Origin: Jeotgalicoccus coquinae
Lineage (GTDB): Bacteria > Bacillota > Bacilli > Staphylococcales > Salinicoccaceae
DNA length: 64,000 nt
Direction of reading: 5' to 3'
NCBI RefSeq assembly: GCF_014207425.1
Contig: NZ_JACHFF010000001.1
Span: 1,138,124 to 1,202,123 of the forward strand
Numbering within the stretch: the stretch's first letter is position 1; each line of letters starts with the position of its first letter. Made by a program: the position numbers and the translations under genes. The notes under the pieces were generated by a model that made no database searches, was not told where the DNA came from, and saw only the letters and a list, made by a program, of their open reading frames with translations. Shown one piece after another: positions 26,001 through 34,738 of this stretch.

Positions 26001-28215
26001 CGTCGGCGTCGGCATCAGCGTCCGCATCTGCATCGGCATCAGCGTCAGCATCCGCATCGGCGTCAGCATCCGCATCGGCGTCAGCATCCGCATCGGCGTC
26101 AGCATCCGCATCGGCGTCAGCATCCGCATCGGCATCAGCATCCGCATCGGCGTCAGCATCCGCATCGGCATCAGCATCGGTATCAGCATCCGCATCGGCG
26201 TCGGCGTCGGCATCGGCGTCAGCATCGGCGTCAGCATCAGCGTCAGCATCGGCGTCAGCATCGGCGTCAGCGTCAGCATCCGCATCAGCATCCGCATCAG
26301 CGTCAGCATCCGCATCGGCGTCAGCATCGGCGTCAGCGTCAGCATCCGCATCAGCATCCGCATCAGCGTCAGCATCCGCATCCGCATCGGCGTCAGCATC
26401 CGCATCAGCGTCAGCATCCGCATCAGCGTCAGCATCTGCATCAGCGTCGGCGTCAGCGTCGGCATCGGCGTCAGCATCAGCATCGGCGTCAGCATCCGCG
26501 TCGGCATCAGCATCTGCATCCGCATCAGCGTCAGCATCCGCATCCGCATCGGCGTCAGCATCTGCGTCAGCATCCGCATCGGCGTCGGCATCGGCGTCGG
26601 CGTCAGCATCCGCGTCGGCATCCGCATCCGCATCCGCATCGGCGTCAGCATCTGCGTCAGCATCCGCATCGGCGTCGGCATCGGCGTCGGCGTCAGCATC
26701 CGCGTCGGCATCAGCATCCGCATCCGCATCGGCGTCAGCATCAGCATCGGCGTCAGCATCGGCATCAGCATCTGCATCAGCGTCGGCATCTGCATCAGCA
26801 TCGGCATCAGCGTCAGCATCCGCATCGGCGTCAGCATCCGCATCGGCATCAGCATCGGTATCAGCATCCGCATCGGCGTCGGCGTCGGCATCGGCGTCAG
26901 CATCTGCATCAGCGTCAGCATCGGCGTCAGCATCGGCGTCAGCATCCGCATCAGCATCCGCATCAGCGTCAGCATCTGCATCCGCATCAGTGTCGGCATC
27001 GGCGTCGGCATCGGCGTCAGCGTCAGCGTCAGCATCAGCGTCGGCATCAGCATCGGCGTCGGCATCTGCATCAGTGTCGGCATCTGCGTCGGCATCTGCG
27101 TCAGCATCGGCATCGGCGTCTGTATCATCGACATCAAATGGAATCATTACTGAATTTTCAGCTTCATCAAACAATGAAATATCTACCGTTGTATCTTCAA
27201 TTCCAATCCCTTTAATTTCAATCGGACCAGTAACATTAGCAGGTTGGTTTACAAATACGTCGAGTTCAACCTCTGTCTGACCCAATACTTGAGCACTAGC
27301 TAATTGTGATGTTATATCTAATGTACCGTCAACTAGATTTTCTACTAATGGATTTATAGCAGTTGTAACTGTATTCCCAAGCGTATTTAGTACAGGGTTC
27401 AGCAGGAAACCTAAAGTTCCACCTATAAGACCCGTTGTTTTAATATTTCCAATAGCTGTTCCAACACCATTTAGAGCATCGATTACAACATCATTCACTA
27501 AAGTTGTAAGATGTGCTGCTAAATCATCAGGGAACTCAACAATAATTTCACCATTTGCTCCTATGGTATAATCAACAGTAAGTTCTTCCGTTGTCAAGTT
27601 CTGTAAAGAAGCGTCAAGATTGTTTAACACATCCAATGCAGCCACTAATTCTGGCACACCTGATATACCAATCAATGGGTTATTGAGAATATACTGGTCA
27701 ACTATTCCCACTAGTTCATTGACCGTAGAAGTAAGATCTCCAGTGATCCCTCCTATAGCAGTATATAACGCTGGTAAGTCTTCTTCTAAATTAATTGGAA
27801 GCATTTGTATAGTGATATTAGCTTGTCCATTTTGATAAAGGTCTTCAGCTGAAAGTTCTGGCGCATAAAATACAACTTTTCTGTTCGGACTAATTAATTC
27901 AACATCAGCTAAACCATTCCCGACAAAGCCAAGACTCATGTTGTAATCATAAGGCTCAGTTGTTTCTGAAAGTTCAGCAGAGATATCAACTCCAGTTAAT
28001 ATCTGAACTTCAGATAACGATTGAGCGTATGCTACATTTTCAACATTGGTATGACCACTGAAGTAATCTATGTATGGTCCAAGGGGAGCAATCATAAGAT
28101 TGGCTGCCACTACGGTCATCCCGATTTTCTTAAAAAGAGAGTGTTCGGACTTACGATTTAATGCTTTCTTATAATCGTAATTCTTCAACTTCTTCTTTCT
28201 ATCATTGTTCGACAA
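23005..28215 (-). CDS. Giant LPDTG wall-anchored surface protein with Asp-Ala and Ser-Asp-Ala stalks
   Basis: A 1736-residue sortase substrate. It starts from TTG with a perfect AAGGAGG eight bases upstream. Layout: a basic, extended signal peptide (residues 1 to about 65); a non-repetitive, probably ligand-binding head (about 66-360); an uninterrupted Asp-Ala dipeptide region with rare Thr (about 362-1062); an Ig-like domain and linker (about 1066-1250); an SDADAD repeat (about 1253-1378); three Ig-like domains of about 90 residues each containing DGY-V-SG-T motifs; and a C-terminus with ILPDTG, a hydrophobic helix and RRKPKN. It resembles Sdr/clumping-factor architecture, but the main stalk is DA rather than SD. 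Function is inferred to be adhesion or biofilm; the ligand is unknown. A frame open this long across DNA repeats is supported by intact unique domains on both sides. Confidence 0.93.
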   Translation of the reverse strand: MSNNDRKKKLKNYDYKKALNRKSEHSLFKKIGMTVVAANLMIAPLGPYIDYFSGHTNVENVAYAQSLSEVQILTGVDISAELSETTEPYDYNMSLGFVGNGLADVELISPNRKVVFYAPELSAEDLYQNGQANITIQMLPINLEEDLPALYTAIGGITGDLTSTVNELVGIVDQYILNNPLIGISGVPELVAALDVLNNLDASLQNLTTEELTVDYTIGANGEIIVEFPDDLAAHLTTLVNDVVIDALNGVGTAIGNIKTTGLIGGTLGFLLNPVLNTLGNTVTTAINPLVENLVDGTLDITSQLASAQVLGQTEVELDVFVNQPANVTGPIEIKGIGIEDTTVDISLFDEAENSVMIPFDVDDTDADADADADADADADTDADADADADADADADADADADADADADTDADADADADADADADADADADADADADADADADADADADADADTDADADADADADADADADADADADADADADADADADADADADADADADADADADADADADADADADADADADADADADADADADADADADADADADADADADADADADADADADADADADADADADADADADADADADADADADADADADADADADADADADADADADADADADADADADADADADADADADADADADADADADADADADADADADADADADADADTDADADADADADADADADADADADADADADADADADADADADADADADADADADADADADADADADTDADADADADADADADADADADADADADADADADADADADADADADADADADADADADADADADADADADADADADADADADADADADADADADADADADADADADADADADADADADADADADADADADADADADADADADADADADADADADADADADADADADADADADADADADADADADADADADADADADADADADADADADTDADADADADADADADADADADADADADADADADADADADADADADADADADADADADADADADADADADADADADADADADADADADADADADADADADADADADADSDSDGDQDVIPELSDVGIDGDYVNGYSVNGVTEPGSTVTFTNVDGVVIGTIVADEEGVFNQGFTRNEVVENEVITLVSTNEDGVDSEPAEVTVPVTTLEGPTASDIYEDELLIEGEGIVNADVIAYVNDVEVGSATVPEAISAFAARVEIANNGTYTIELDENLEAGTEIVLLQILDGKVSDTTTITVLPLDDSDADADADSDADADSDADADSDADADSDADADSDADADSDADADSDADADADSDADADSDADADSDADADSDADADADSDADADSDADADSDADADSDADADSDADADSDADADSDADADSDADSDLVAPGLNDVAIDGNANDGYVVSGSTNSPQVGDVVHVYNSAGNVVGSAVVGEDGNFEVNVNPILVSPGEELAVVGINKDNVSGDAEYVFVPAGDTLPIDPNDNEAPILGDFTIDGNSTDGYVISGTGEEPGDAVIIENADGERIGVGTIAEDGSVVINIHPSLVTPGETLSIYGLDANNNFSEAITLVVPEDDSGADVTAPEVSDVVISGNSQDGYTVTGTSNEPGTVLITDADGNVIAEGTVDEDGNFSISIDPDAVTPGQVLYVSVTDEAGNSTDGIEIVVPGDGEAGTVGDGSGDDGQKGSSEVTKVDGDDGAEKDSGSGILPDTGVAAAPIGIVATILLAAGAVLAFFRRKPKN
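24080..24458. repeat. Ser-Asp-Ala repeat DNA inside the surface-protein gene
   Basis: About 380 bases of imperfect 12- to 18-base units (GCATCTGAATCTGCGTCA-like on the plus strand) encode SDADAD. It is separated from the main array by about 570 bases of unique sequence. Confidence 0.95.
25029..27128. repeat. 2.1-kb hexanucleotide array encoding Asp-Ala repeats
   Basis: About 350 copies of a six-base unit (GCATCN/GCGTCN on the plus strand; Asp-Ala on the coding strand), varying almost only at synonymous third positions. Higher-order copies are visible: 25081-25326 recurs base for base at 25471-25716, and 26155-26226 recurs at 26833-26904. The array keeps other frames free of stops, giving spurious long frames on both strands. 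Confidence 0.95.
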
Positions 28216-28257
28216 TAAAAATTCCTCCTTAAAAAAATAGAATTTCTTAACTATAGT

Positions 28258-28304
28258 ACAAAAAATGTAACAAATATTCCCATTAAAGAAATATATTTGT
28301 TACA
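28258..28304 (-). terminator. Terminator after the 551-codon gene
   Basis: TGTAACAAATAT / ATATTTGTTACA stem followed by T6-7 on the minus strand, between the toroid-like gene and the surface-protein gene. The surface-protein promoter must lie between it and 28216. Confidence 0.8.
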
Positions 28305-28358
28305 TTTTCCATTATATCAGAATATTTTTTTATTTGTCACGCTTTTGTAAATTTTCAC

Positions 28359-29993
28359 TCATTTTTTACAATTAAAGTTATTTTTGTATTGAATGTATCC
28401 AGAAATATAATGTTGTACATCATCAATCCTTACTCTATAGCCATGATGTTTGATGAAAAAGCTTCCCAGTACACTTTCCGGGTTTTTAAAATACATTGCT
28501 ATTTCCGGATAAAAATATCCAGTTCTTTGATAGTCTGCTCTTTTTTCAATTATTTTATTAAATTTTTCTTCATCGAGGTGCTCTTTGATTAAATCTTCGA
28601 GTCCTTTCTCTTTCATCAGCTCAACCATATTGTATCCAGCCATAAGCATTTCAAGAAATGTCGGAAATGTTGTCTCTCGCTTATTAATGAAATCCAGCCG
28701 TTTTGATACGTTTTTCAGTCCAAATATAAAGTATTTTTCTTCTGGTTTAACTTTCGTGAGCTCGTAAGTACAATAACTCAGCCAGTGATCCGAATATTTC
28801 CAATAGTCTTTTTCTATAAAATGATTGAAGAGTATTTCTACATACTCCAGCCATTCAGGATTTTCGTCCATCTGGTACAGTCTCATCAGTCCAAATGCCG
28901 CTTCACCGTCATAGTAAATCACTCGTTTTTCTTCTTTAACTGTAAGTTCAGGATAATTTAATACGTGAACCGTATCTCCTTCTTCACCTATCATTCTCAT
29001 TGTCCCTCTAGCAAGCTTACGAGCCACCCCCATATATTCATCACTATTTGTCATAGACATATATTTTGTCAGTGCAACCAATGCCACCCCATTTTGACCA
29101 AGTTTAATTTCATTTAATTTATTTGTATCATCAAAAATGTATGCTGCTTCTTTTTCTGCCGGATCGATATATAAATTATTTTCCAACATATAATCAAGTG
29201 TTTCTTTTGCTTGCTCAATACCTGATTCATCTTCTAGATACTCCAAACCCTCTAGCAATGAATATGTTGAGGATGCGTGTCTAAGCATATTATAAAAAGC
29301 GATTTTTTTATCAAAGTGAGGAAATCTGCCATATTCATATCTCCCCGAATCCTTAATCTGGTTCAGTAAATATTCAGTGGCTGATTTAATCATTCTATTA
29401 TATTCGTCTTTCCTTTCATTTTCTTCAACCTTCCTAATTCCATGCATGTTGCCTTCAGGAATTAATTCTATTACCTCATCATTATTTAATAAGTATCCTT
29501 GTGTATAAAATTTAAAAATGTTTTTATTCACATATTTCTTATGGAAATATATACCTCTATAAGATTTAAATTTCTTTAGGTATGTATTGATGTTTTTTTC
29601 GCATACAAATAATGATTGGTGATCTTTACCTGGAATTGGTCTAACAAATGCATTTGCATTAATTTCTTCTGGCAGAAAAGACAATATAAAATTTGAATCG
29701 AATGCTATACCGAAATCGACATAGTTCCTTCTAATTTTTGGAAGTTCTTCGATTACTTCCATGAATGGAACTTCAACTAGTGATTTTATAAAGTCTACTC
29801 TTATCCACTCAGTCTCATAACCACTTTGTGATAACTTTAATATTTCATCTTGAATATTATTCTCTATATAGTTATTGTTCTTCACTTTGAAAACATGAGC
29901 TCTCCTGTTCATAAAACCAAGAGAAATAAAGATCCATTTTGATTCATTCTTGGCATTCTGTTGCCTTAAGTTTTCAATTAGCTTCAAATTCAT
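28359..29993 (-). CDS. Unrecognised protein with probable alpha/alpha-toroid domain, partner of the Mur-like ligase
   Basis: A protein of about 544 residues. The start at 29993 (MNLKLIENLRQQN) has AAAAAGGGG nine bases upstream; the frame opens seven codons earlier. It overlaps the upstream Mur-like ligase gene by about 20 bases, so the two are coupled. The N-terminal 200 residues match nothing I know. Residues about 210-540 form repeated helical hairpins with aromatic/acidic motifs (RHASSTYSLLEGLEYL, IYYDGEAAFGLMRLYQM, YSDHWLSYCTYEL), reminiscent of six-helix-hairpin toroids of glycan-active enzymes or epimerases. No signal peptide or membrane helix is visible. AT-rich compared with the housekeeping genes. 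Function not assigned; context suggests synthesis or modification of a wall or capsule polymer. Confidence 0.6.
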   Translation of the reverse strand: MNLKLIENLRQQNAKNESKWIFISLGFMNRRAHVFKVKNNNYIENNIQDEILKLSQSGYETEWIRVDFIKSLVEVPFMEVIEELPKIRRNYVDFGIAFDSNFILSFLPEEINANAFVRPIPGKDHQSLFVCEKNINTYLKKFKSYRGIYFHKKYVNKNIFKFYTQGYLLNNDEVIELIPEGNMHGIRKVEENERKDEYNRMIKSATEYLLNQIKDSGRYEYGRFPHFDKKIAFYNMLRHASSTYSLLEGLEYLEDESGIEQAKETLDYMLENNLYIDPAEKEAAYIFDDTNKLNEIKLGQNGVALVALTKYMSMTNSDEYMGVARKLARGTMRMIGEEGDTVHVLNYPELTVKEEKRVIYYDGEAAFGLMRLYQMDENPEWLEYVEILFNHFIEKDYWKYSDHWLSYCTYELTKVKPEEKYFIFGLKNVSKRLDFINKRETTFPTFLEMLMAGYNMVELMKEKGLEDLIKEHLDEEKFNKIIEKRADYQRTGYFYPEIAMYFKNPESVLGSFFIKHHGYRVRIDDVQHYISGYIQYKNNFNCKK

Positions 29994-32070
29994 TAATATA
30001 TTCCCCTTTTTCAATTTTTTCTACAAAATTTGTTACTTCTTTATAGTCTGAGAAAGATGTAAAGCATCCAATTATATTATTTTTCAACACTATTCCATGA
30101 TAGAATTTATCTCCAAAAATATAACTTCTATCTCCTAATAATTCTCTATAGTTTTCTGAAATTAAAGCAAGTTCTTCTACAGTGAAACTCTGCCTTTCTT
30201 TAATTCTGAACCTTCCAGTCCTATTAACAGATACCGAAGGATTAAGATTATTATTCTCTATAAATCTTGAAATATACTTTATTCTTTCCAAAGGTGTTTT
30301 GAAAAGCAACTTTGAGAACTCATAAGTTAATGTAGGATGTTTAACTTCCTGAATTTCATCTAGCAATTTTTCTATACTCATAATAGTGCTTCTATTATAC
30401 TTTTCATCATTAGTCGGCCATTCAGAGAAGCGAATTTTCTTAGAGAGGATAATTTCATTTTTTATTAACAATTCATGGTACCTAATGTAATAAATTAATA
30501 AGTTAAGACCTTCTATAGTTCCTGTATTTTTAAGATTCTCACTCGACACTATTCTTTTTTGATTATTGTCCACAACCAGATATGATTTACCGTGATTACC
30601 TATCGTTTTAAAAACTTTCTCGTCATATTTATATTCAGACATTTTGTATTTGTACGGGAATTTGGCTGCAATGACAGGCAAGTCAGAATCTGTTACAGAC
30701 GATTTAAATAATATTAAAGAATCATCATTTAGGAAAAACATAATATCTTTTAACATCAGATCTCGGTCTTTATACCAGGTAATACTTTTATTTTTCACTT
30801 GAACAGTAACTGCTCGCATTGGATCATCAATGCATAAAATATAATCTGCATCACTTTTCTCAATCAACGGTACAATTCTATTATGTATATCTAACGTTTC
30901 GTCACCCATATCGCTGATTTTTCCAAGTATCAAAACTTTGTTACCTTTATAAAATCTTGACTGTTGGTTAAAACTTTCTACTGCATTTATATATGATGGT
31001 AAAGATGCATTATGAGTATCATCAATTACAGTAATATTTTGATTATGTTTATTCACAATAGTTTTTATTTCCATTACCTTTGGAAGTGATTTAAAATCAT
31101 TAAATTTATCTAGAACGCTGTTAAGATTTATATTTAAAACTTTTAAAACCAGCATAGATGCAATAGAATTCTCAACCATTCCTTTTCCTAACATATTTAT
31201 ATTATAGGAATACTTTTCTTCTTTTATTTCAACATTCACTGTCTGTTGACCTTTACTGGCATAACTATGCACATTTCTTAAAATATCATATGAATTTTTC
31301 ATACTATATTTGATTATGTTTTTAGTATTTAACAATGCTTTTTCATATAGAAAGTCGCTATGTAAGGTATCATCATTTATTATAATGGTTCCATTTTCAC
31401 TTATCCCTTCAAAAATTCTGCTTTTAAATTCAGCAACTGTTTTTGTATCCTTTAAAGTAGATAAATGAGCTTCACCTATATTTGTTAATATGGCAATATC
31501 CGGCTTTACAACTAGGCTCATATTTCCTCGATTATTTAATGCATTTAATGATATCTCAAATAGCGCAAAGTCTGGATTTTTAACGAGTTTACATAAATTC
31601 AACCATATTGCACTTCTGGTGTTATTATTCCCTCTGTTCTGAAATATTTCGTAATCTGACAATAAATGTCCTAACATTAATCTAGTTGAACTTTTCCCAT
31701 TAGAACCAGTTATGGCAACAAGAGGATTTTTATAATTTTCTCTCATGTAAAGTGCTATTTTTTTCATTGCATCTATAATATTACTAACAATTATCTGGGG
31801 AACCTCTTTGTCATCGTATTCTTCTTCAGTGATAATTAATCCAGGCTTTTGTTTATTAAAATTAATATAACTATTTCCATCTTTTAATTTAGAGTTTTTC
31901 CCAGTAAGATCGGCCCAACGATGTGACGGTATAGATATGAAGGCTGTCTGAGAGTTTGATACTAATCCATATATATATTCAAAATCATTAATTTCATTAT
32001 TCTCTTGATTATAATTACCTATAATTTTGCCTTTAAGTATATTATTTAAGGTTTTCACTGAACACACCAA
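29974..32070 (-). CDS. MurF-like peptide ligase with C-terminal degenerate D,D-carboxypeptidase-like domain
   Basis: A protein of about 698 residues. The likely start is TTG at 32070, 11 bases after AAAGGAGG; the frame is open to 32148. The N-terminal two thirds is a Mur ligase: ATP loop AITGSNGKSSTRLMLG, LFEISLNALNNRGN, ILTNIGEAHLSTLKD, VIDDTHNASLPSYINAVE (MurF DDYNANP equivalent) and KVLILGKISDMGDE. The last 220 residues resemble a penicillin-binding/S11 carboxypeptidase fold (SYLVVDNNQKRIVSS, NPSVSVNRTGRFRIKERQ, FTVEELALIS), but no SxxK or KTG is visible, so it should be a binding rather than a catalytic domain. AT-rich, possibly acquired. Family: ATP-dependent amide-bond ligase; the substrate is unknown. 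Confidence 0.68.
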   Translation of the reverse strand: MVCSVKTLNNILKGKIIGNYNQENNEINDFEYIYGLVSNSQTAFISIPSHRWADLTGKNSKLKDGNSYINFNKQKPGLIITEEEYDDKEVPQIIVSNIIDAMKKIALYMRENYKNPLVAITGSNGKSSTRLMLGHLLSDYEIFQNRGNNNTRSAIWLNLCKLVKNPDFALFEISLNALNNRGNMSLVVKPDIAILTNIGEAHLSTLKDTKTVAEFKSRIFEGISENGTIIINDDTLHSDFLYEKALLNTKNIIKYSMKNSYDILRNVHSYASKGQQTVNVEIKEEKYSYNINMLGKGMVENSIASMLVLKVLNINLNSVLDKFNDFKSLPKVMEIKTIVNKHNQNITVIDDTHNASLPSYINAVESFNQQSRFYKGNKVLILGKISDMGDETLDIHNRIVPLIEKSDADYILCIDDPMRAVTVQVKNKSITWYKDRDLMLKDIMFFLNDDSLILFKSSVTDSDLPVIAAKFPYKYKMSEYKYDEKVFKTIGNHGKSYLVVDNNQKRIVSSENLKNTGTIEGLNLLIYYIRYHELLIKNEIILSKKIRFSEWPTNDEKYNRSTIMSIEKLLDEIQEVKHPTLTYEFSKLLFKTPLERIKYISRFIENNNLNPSVSVNRTGRFRIKERQSFTVEELALISENYRELLGDRSYIFGDKFYHGIVLKNNIIGCFTSFSDYKEVTNFVEKIEKGEYINEFEAN

Positions 32071-32107
32071 AATAATTAATACCTCCTTTATTAAACTATA
32101 TAAGCAC

Positions 32108-32136
32108 ATCATACCGTATTTTCTAATTTTTATAAA
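32108..32136 (-). promoter_or_regulatory. Promoter of the Mur-like ligase operon
   Basis: TTTATA and TATGAT on the minus strand with exactly 17 bases between them, about 20 bases upstream of the AAAGGAGG site. Confidence 0.5.
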
Positions 32137-32150
32137 TTTTATATACAAAT

Positions 32151-32179
32151 AAAAAAAGAGCAGATTCTCATCTGCTCTT
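32151..32179 (-). terminator. Terminator after the symporter gene
   Basis: AAGAGCAGA / TCTGCTCTT stem followed by T7 on the minus strand; separates the symporter gene from the Mur-like operon. Confidence 0.85.
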
Positions 32180-32185
32180 CCATCT

Positions 32186-33779
32186 CTAAGCCGCTATTCC
32201 TAGCGGTGAAAAGATTATATAACTGCCGACAACAACTGCAAGGACTGCAATTCCTGCGACATATCTGTATTTCCATGGTGTCATATCCACTTTCGAGAAG
32301 TCTGAGTTTAAATCAAATTCGTTCGATGGATATAACCTATTAAATATCAGCAGTACTGCCAGATCTATAAAGAACAGCACGCTTAATATATATAAATAAT
32401 GTACGTCTTCTAAAAACAGGTTTACTGATGCATATAATATGATATGCGTTATAAATGTTACTTTTGCACCCAGTTTTGATGTCTTCTTCGCAAAGAATCC
32501 GACGACTACCAATATTAATACCGGCAGACTGTATATTCCGTTAAACTGCTGCACTACTGCATACAGTCCTGACGGGAACAGTGAAATTACCGGCGCGAGT
32601 ATTACCACAATTACACCGACAACGATTGTCGTAATTCTCCCGACATATGACACTCTTCTGTCTGAAGCGTTTTTATTAATAAATGATTTATAAAAGTCCA
32701 GTGAGAACAATGTCACCGTACTGTTCAATGCACCTATAAATGAGCTCAGTATTGCACCGAAGATAATCGCACCGAATAGTCCGTATGCCCATTCCGGCAA
32801 TATTGCACTGATCAGCATCGGATAGGCGTTATCTGCTGTACCACCTACATTACCGTTAAAAATATTATATGCAATAATACCCGGCAGCACTAAGAACAGC
32901 GCACCGAATATTTTAAATATGCTTAAGTATATCGCGCCTTTTTGTGCTTCTTTCAAGCTTTTAGCTGCCAGTGATTTTTGGACAATCATCTGATTCGTAC
33001 ACCAGAAGAATAAATTGTTAAATAACATTCCGAAAAATAATATTGGCCACGGTACAATCGTTGAGTCAACTGCACCCCAGGCGTTTAATTTCTCAGGTGT
33101 TTCTTTTACAATATGGTCGAATCCCTGAAGATAACTTCCGCTCCCCAGATACTTAAGTGCAAGTATCGTAACGATAAGTCCGCCGACTATTAAACCGATT
33201 CCGTATAATGTATCGCTGTATGCACTCAATGACAGTCCGCCTATAAATAAATAGAGAATTCCTACTGTACCGATTACAGCTGCGATAATAATAACAGCTG
33301 TATTATCACTTACATTCAAAAATTCGCTGACATTAAACAGCTGATTAAACACCAGTGAGCCTGAATATAAGACTACCGGCAGAAAGGAAACTACATAAGT
33401 AAATATAAATAACATAGATACGAGTCTTTTAGTAAATACATCGTAACGCATCTCGATAAATTCCGAGATCGTACTGATACCGTATCTTAAGTATTTAGGT
33501 AAAAACACCCAGCACAGAAGCACTACTGCGACTGCTGCTGTGACTTCCCATGCCATAACTTCCATACCTGCAACAAAGCTCTGGCCATTCTGTCCGACGA
33601 GCTGTTCGGTTGATAAGTTTGTCATGATTATTGTTGATGCTACCGCAAAACCGGTCAGGCTGTGTCCGCCCATAAAGTATCCGGATGCACTTTTTTATTT
33701 ACGCTTCTTGATCTGAAATATGCATATAGTGCCACGCCGATAATTACTGTTAAAAATATAATAATAGACAAACACTCAA
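32186..33779 (-). pseudogene. Sodium:solute symporter (SSS/SGLT family), frameshifted near its N-terminus
   Basis: The long intact frame (to 33673) encodes 495 residues with about 13 membrane helices and SSS signatures (TNLSTEQLVGQNG, YLFIGGLSLSAYSDTLYG). It begins abruptly inside the first family motif. The missing start is present in other frames: AAT-A6-GTGCATCC (T6 at 33691-33696 on the plus strand) needs one more A to read NKKSASGYFMGGHSL, and the T5 run at 33752-33756 needs one more base to join the first helix to a TTG start (33777-33779) with AGGAG ten bases upstream. Two single-base homopolymer losses look like genuine decay, slippage-type phase variation or sequencing error. Related carriers move sugars, sialic acid or carboxylates with sodium; the substrate is unknown. 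Confidence 0.7.
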
Positions 33780-33825
33780 AGCTAAATCTCTCCTATTTAA
33801 TGATGTTAATCAATAAGCAGTTCAT

Positions 33826-33894
33826 TCAGCTCTTAAATAAAGAATAAGTAAATTTAGCAATGATATCAAACTCCGTTAAAATCCTGGGGTCCAT
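33826..33894 (-). CDS. Possible 22-codon leader peptide upstream of the symporter
   Basis: MDPRILTEFDIIAKFTYSLF followed by two residues and a stop, preceded by AGAGGTGG nine bases upstream. It sits about 45 bases before the symporter start. It may be a small regulatory or accessory peptide, or chance; nothing recognised. The rest of 33780-34015 is AT-rich with short inverted repeats (CAATTCCAAATTG, GAAATATTTC). Confidence 0.25.
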   Translation of the reverse strand: MDPRILTEFDIIAKFTYSLFKS

Positions 33895-34014
33895 ATCTAA
33901 AATTTCCACCTCTTTATGTGTCATACAATTCCAAATTGAATACTTTTAATTGTATTATATTATCGTTTTAAATGAAATATTTCAATATTATTAATACGTA
34001 ACATTATTTTATAA

Positions 34015-34045
34015 TAAAAAGAACCAGTGTCATACCTGGTCCTTA
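34015..34045 (-). terminator. Terminator after the DUF1413 gene
   Basis: AAGaACCAG / CTGGTcCTT stem flanked by A5 and T-rich sequence, seven bases before the gene's stop. Confidence 0.7.
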
Positions 34046-34051
34046 TAATTC

Positions 34052-34288
34052 TTATCCTAGCTTTCTGTACTGCTGCTGATGAGAGGACGTCTTTTCAATT
34101 GCTTCAACTGATTTTTTCTTCTGTACTTTTTCTAAAAACAGTCGCCCTAAGCTGCTTCGCATTTCCATTTCCAGACGGTTCCATTTATAGCCTTTAAAAA
34201 GGTCCTTAAGCAGAAATACTTCGCCCTCTTTTAAGTTCTTCGTTTCCTGCCATGCTTTTTTAATAATCTTTTCCTCATTTTTTGCCAT
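34052..34288 (-). CDS. DUF1413 family small protein
   Basis: A 78-residue protein starting MAKNEEKIIKKAWQETKNL. The start at 34288 is chosen because GAGGTGG lies five bases upstream; GTG three codons earlier overlaps that site. The core KEGEVFLLKDLFKGYKWNRL is the DUF1413 signature. The C-terminal part is basic, which suggests nucleic-acid contact, but no function is established. It is a single small gene with its own terminator. Confidence 0.75.
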   Translation of the reverse strand: MAKNEEKIIKKAWQETKNLKEGEVFLLKDLFKGYKWNRLEMEMRSSLGRLFLEKVQKKKSVEAIEKTSSHQQQYRKLG

Positions 34289-34348
34289 TGTTACCACCTC
34301 AAATTTTTGATTAGATTAGTAATACCCGATTTTCAAGCCGACTAACAG

Positions 34349-34714
34349 TTACAGTACTGCGTTGGCAATCAGCATATCGATTTCCCGGATATCAATTTTC
34401 TTATCCAGTTTAATTTTAAAGCGTCCGGTTCTCGTCCACAGTTCGATTTCAGCATTTAAATCAAACATGCCTCTGGCATTTTCCGAAGACCATATATCGA
34501 TAATTTTGTATGGTATTGAGTAAATTTCAACTTTTTTACCAGTCATACCCTGTGAGTCACGTACTATAATTCGTTTAGTCGTAAATGTGACACTGTCGCG
34601 GAATGTTTTGTATGATGCAACCGCTTCTTCGCCATTTACGAGCATCTCATTTATATCTTCCGGCACTGGAATTTCACTGAACAATGTGACTTCCAGAATG
34701 TTGTTCATTTCCAT
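34349..34714 (-). CDS. Bacterial PH-domain protein
   Basis: A 121-residue cytosolic protein. The region from about residue 28 to the end fits a bacterial pleckstrin-homology fold: alternating beta strands (SVTFTTKRIIVRDSQG, VEIYSIPYKIIDIWS, AEIELWTRTGRFKIKL) and a final helix (DIREIDMLIANAVL). Similar small proteins are common in Firmicutes and have no assigned role. It starts at ATG 34714 after a GGCAGGGA site. It stands alone between the amidohydrolase and DUF1413 genes. Confidence 0.7.
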   Translation of the reverse strand: MEMNNILEVTLFSEIPVPEDINEMLVNGEEAVASYKTFRDSVTFTTKRIIVRDSQGMTGKKVEIYSIPYKIIDIWSSENARGMFDLNAEIELWTRTGRFKIKLDKKIDIREIDMLIANAVL

Positions 34715-34738
34715 AATATAATCCCTGCCTTATTAGTT

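Noticed and set aside
25008-27137. 709-codon minus-strand frame rich in Met, Pro, Leu and Thr, and a Ser-Ala frame on the plus strand, within the repeat array
   Set aside because: Both are frame shadows of a six-base repeat that contains no stops; only the Asp-Ala frame is joined to unique domains, a signal peptide and an LPDTG anchor.
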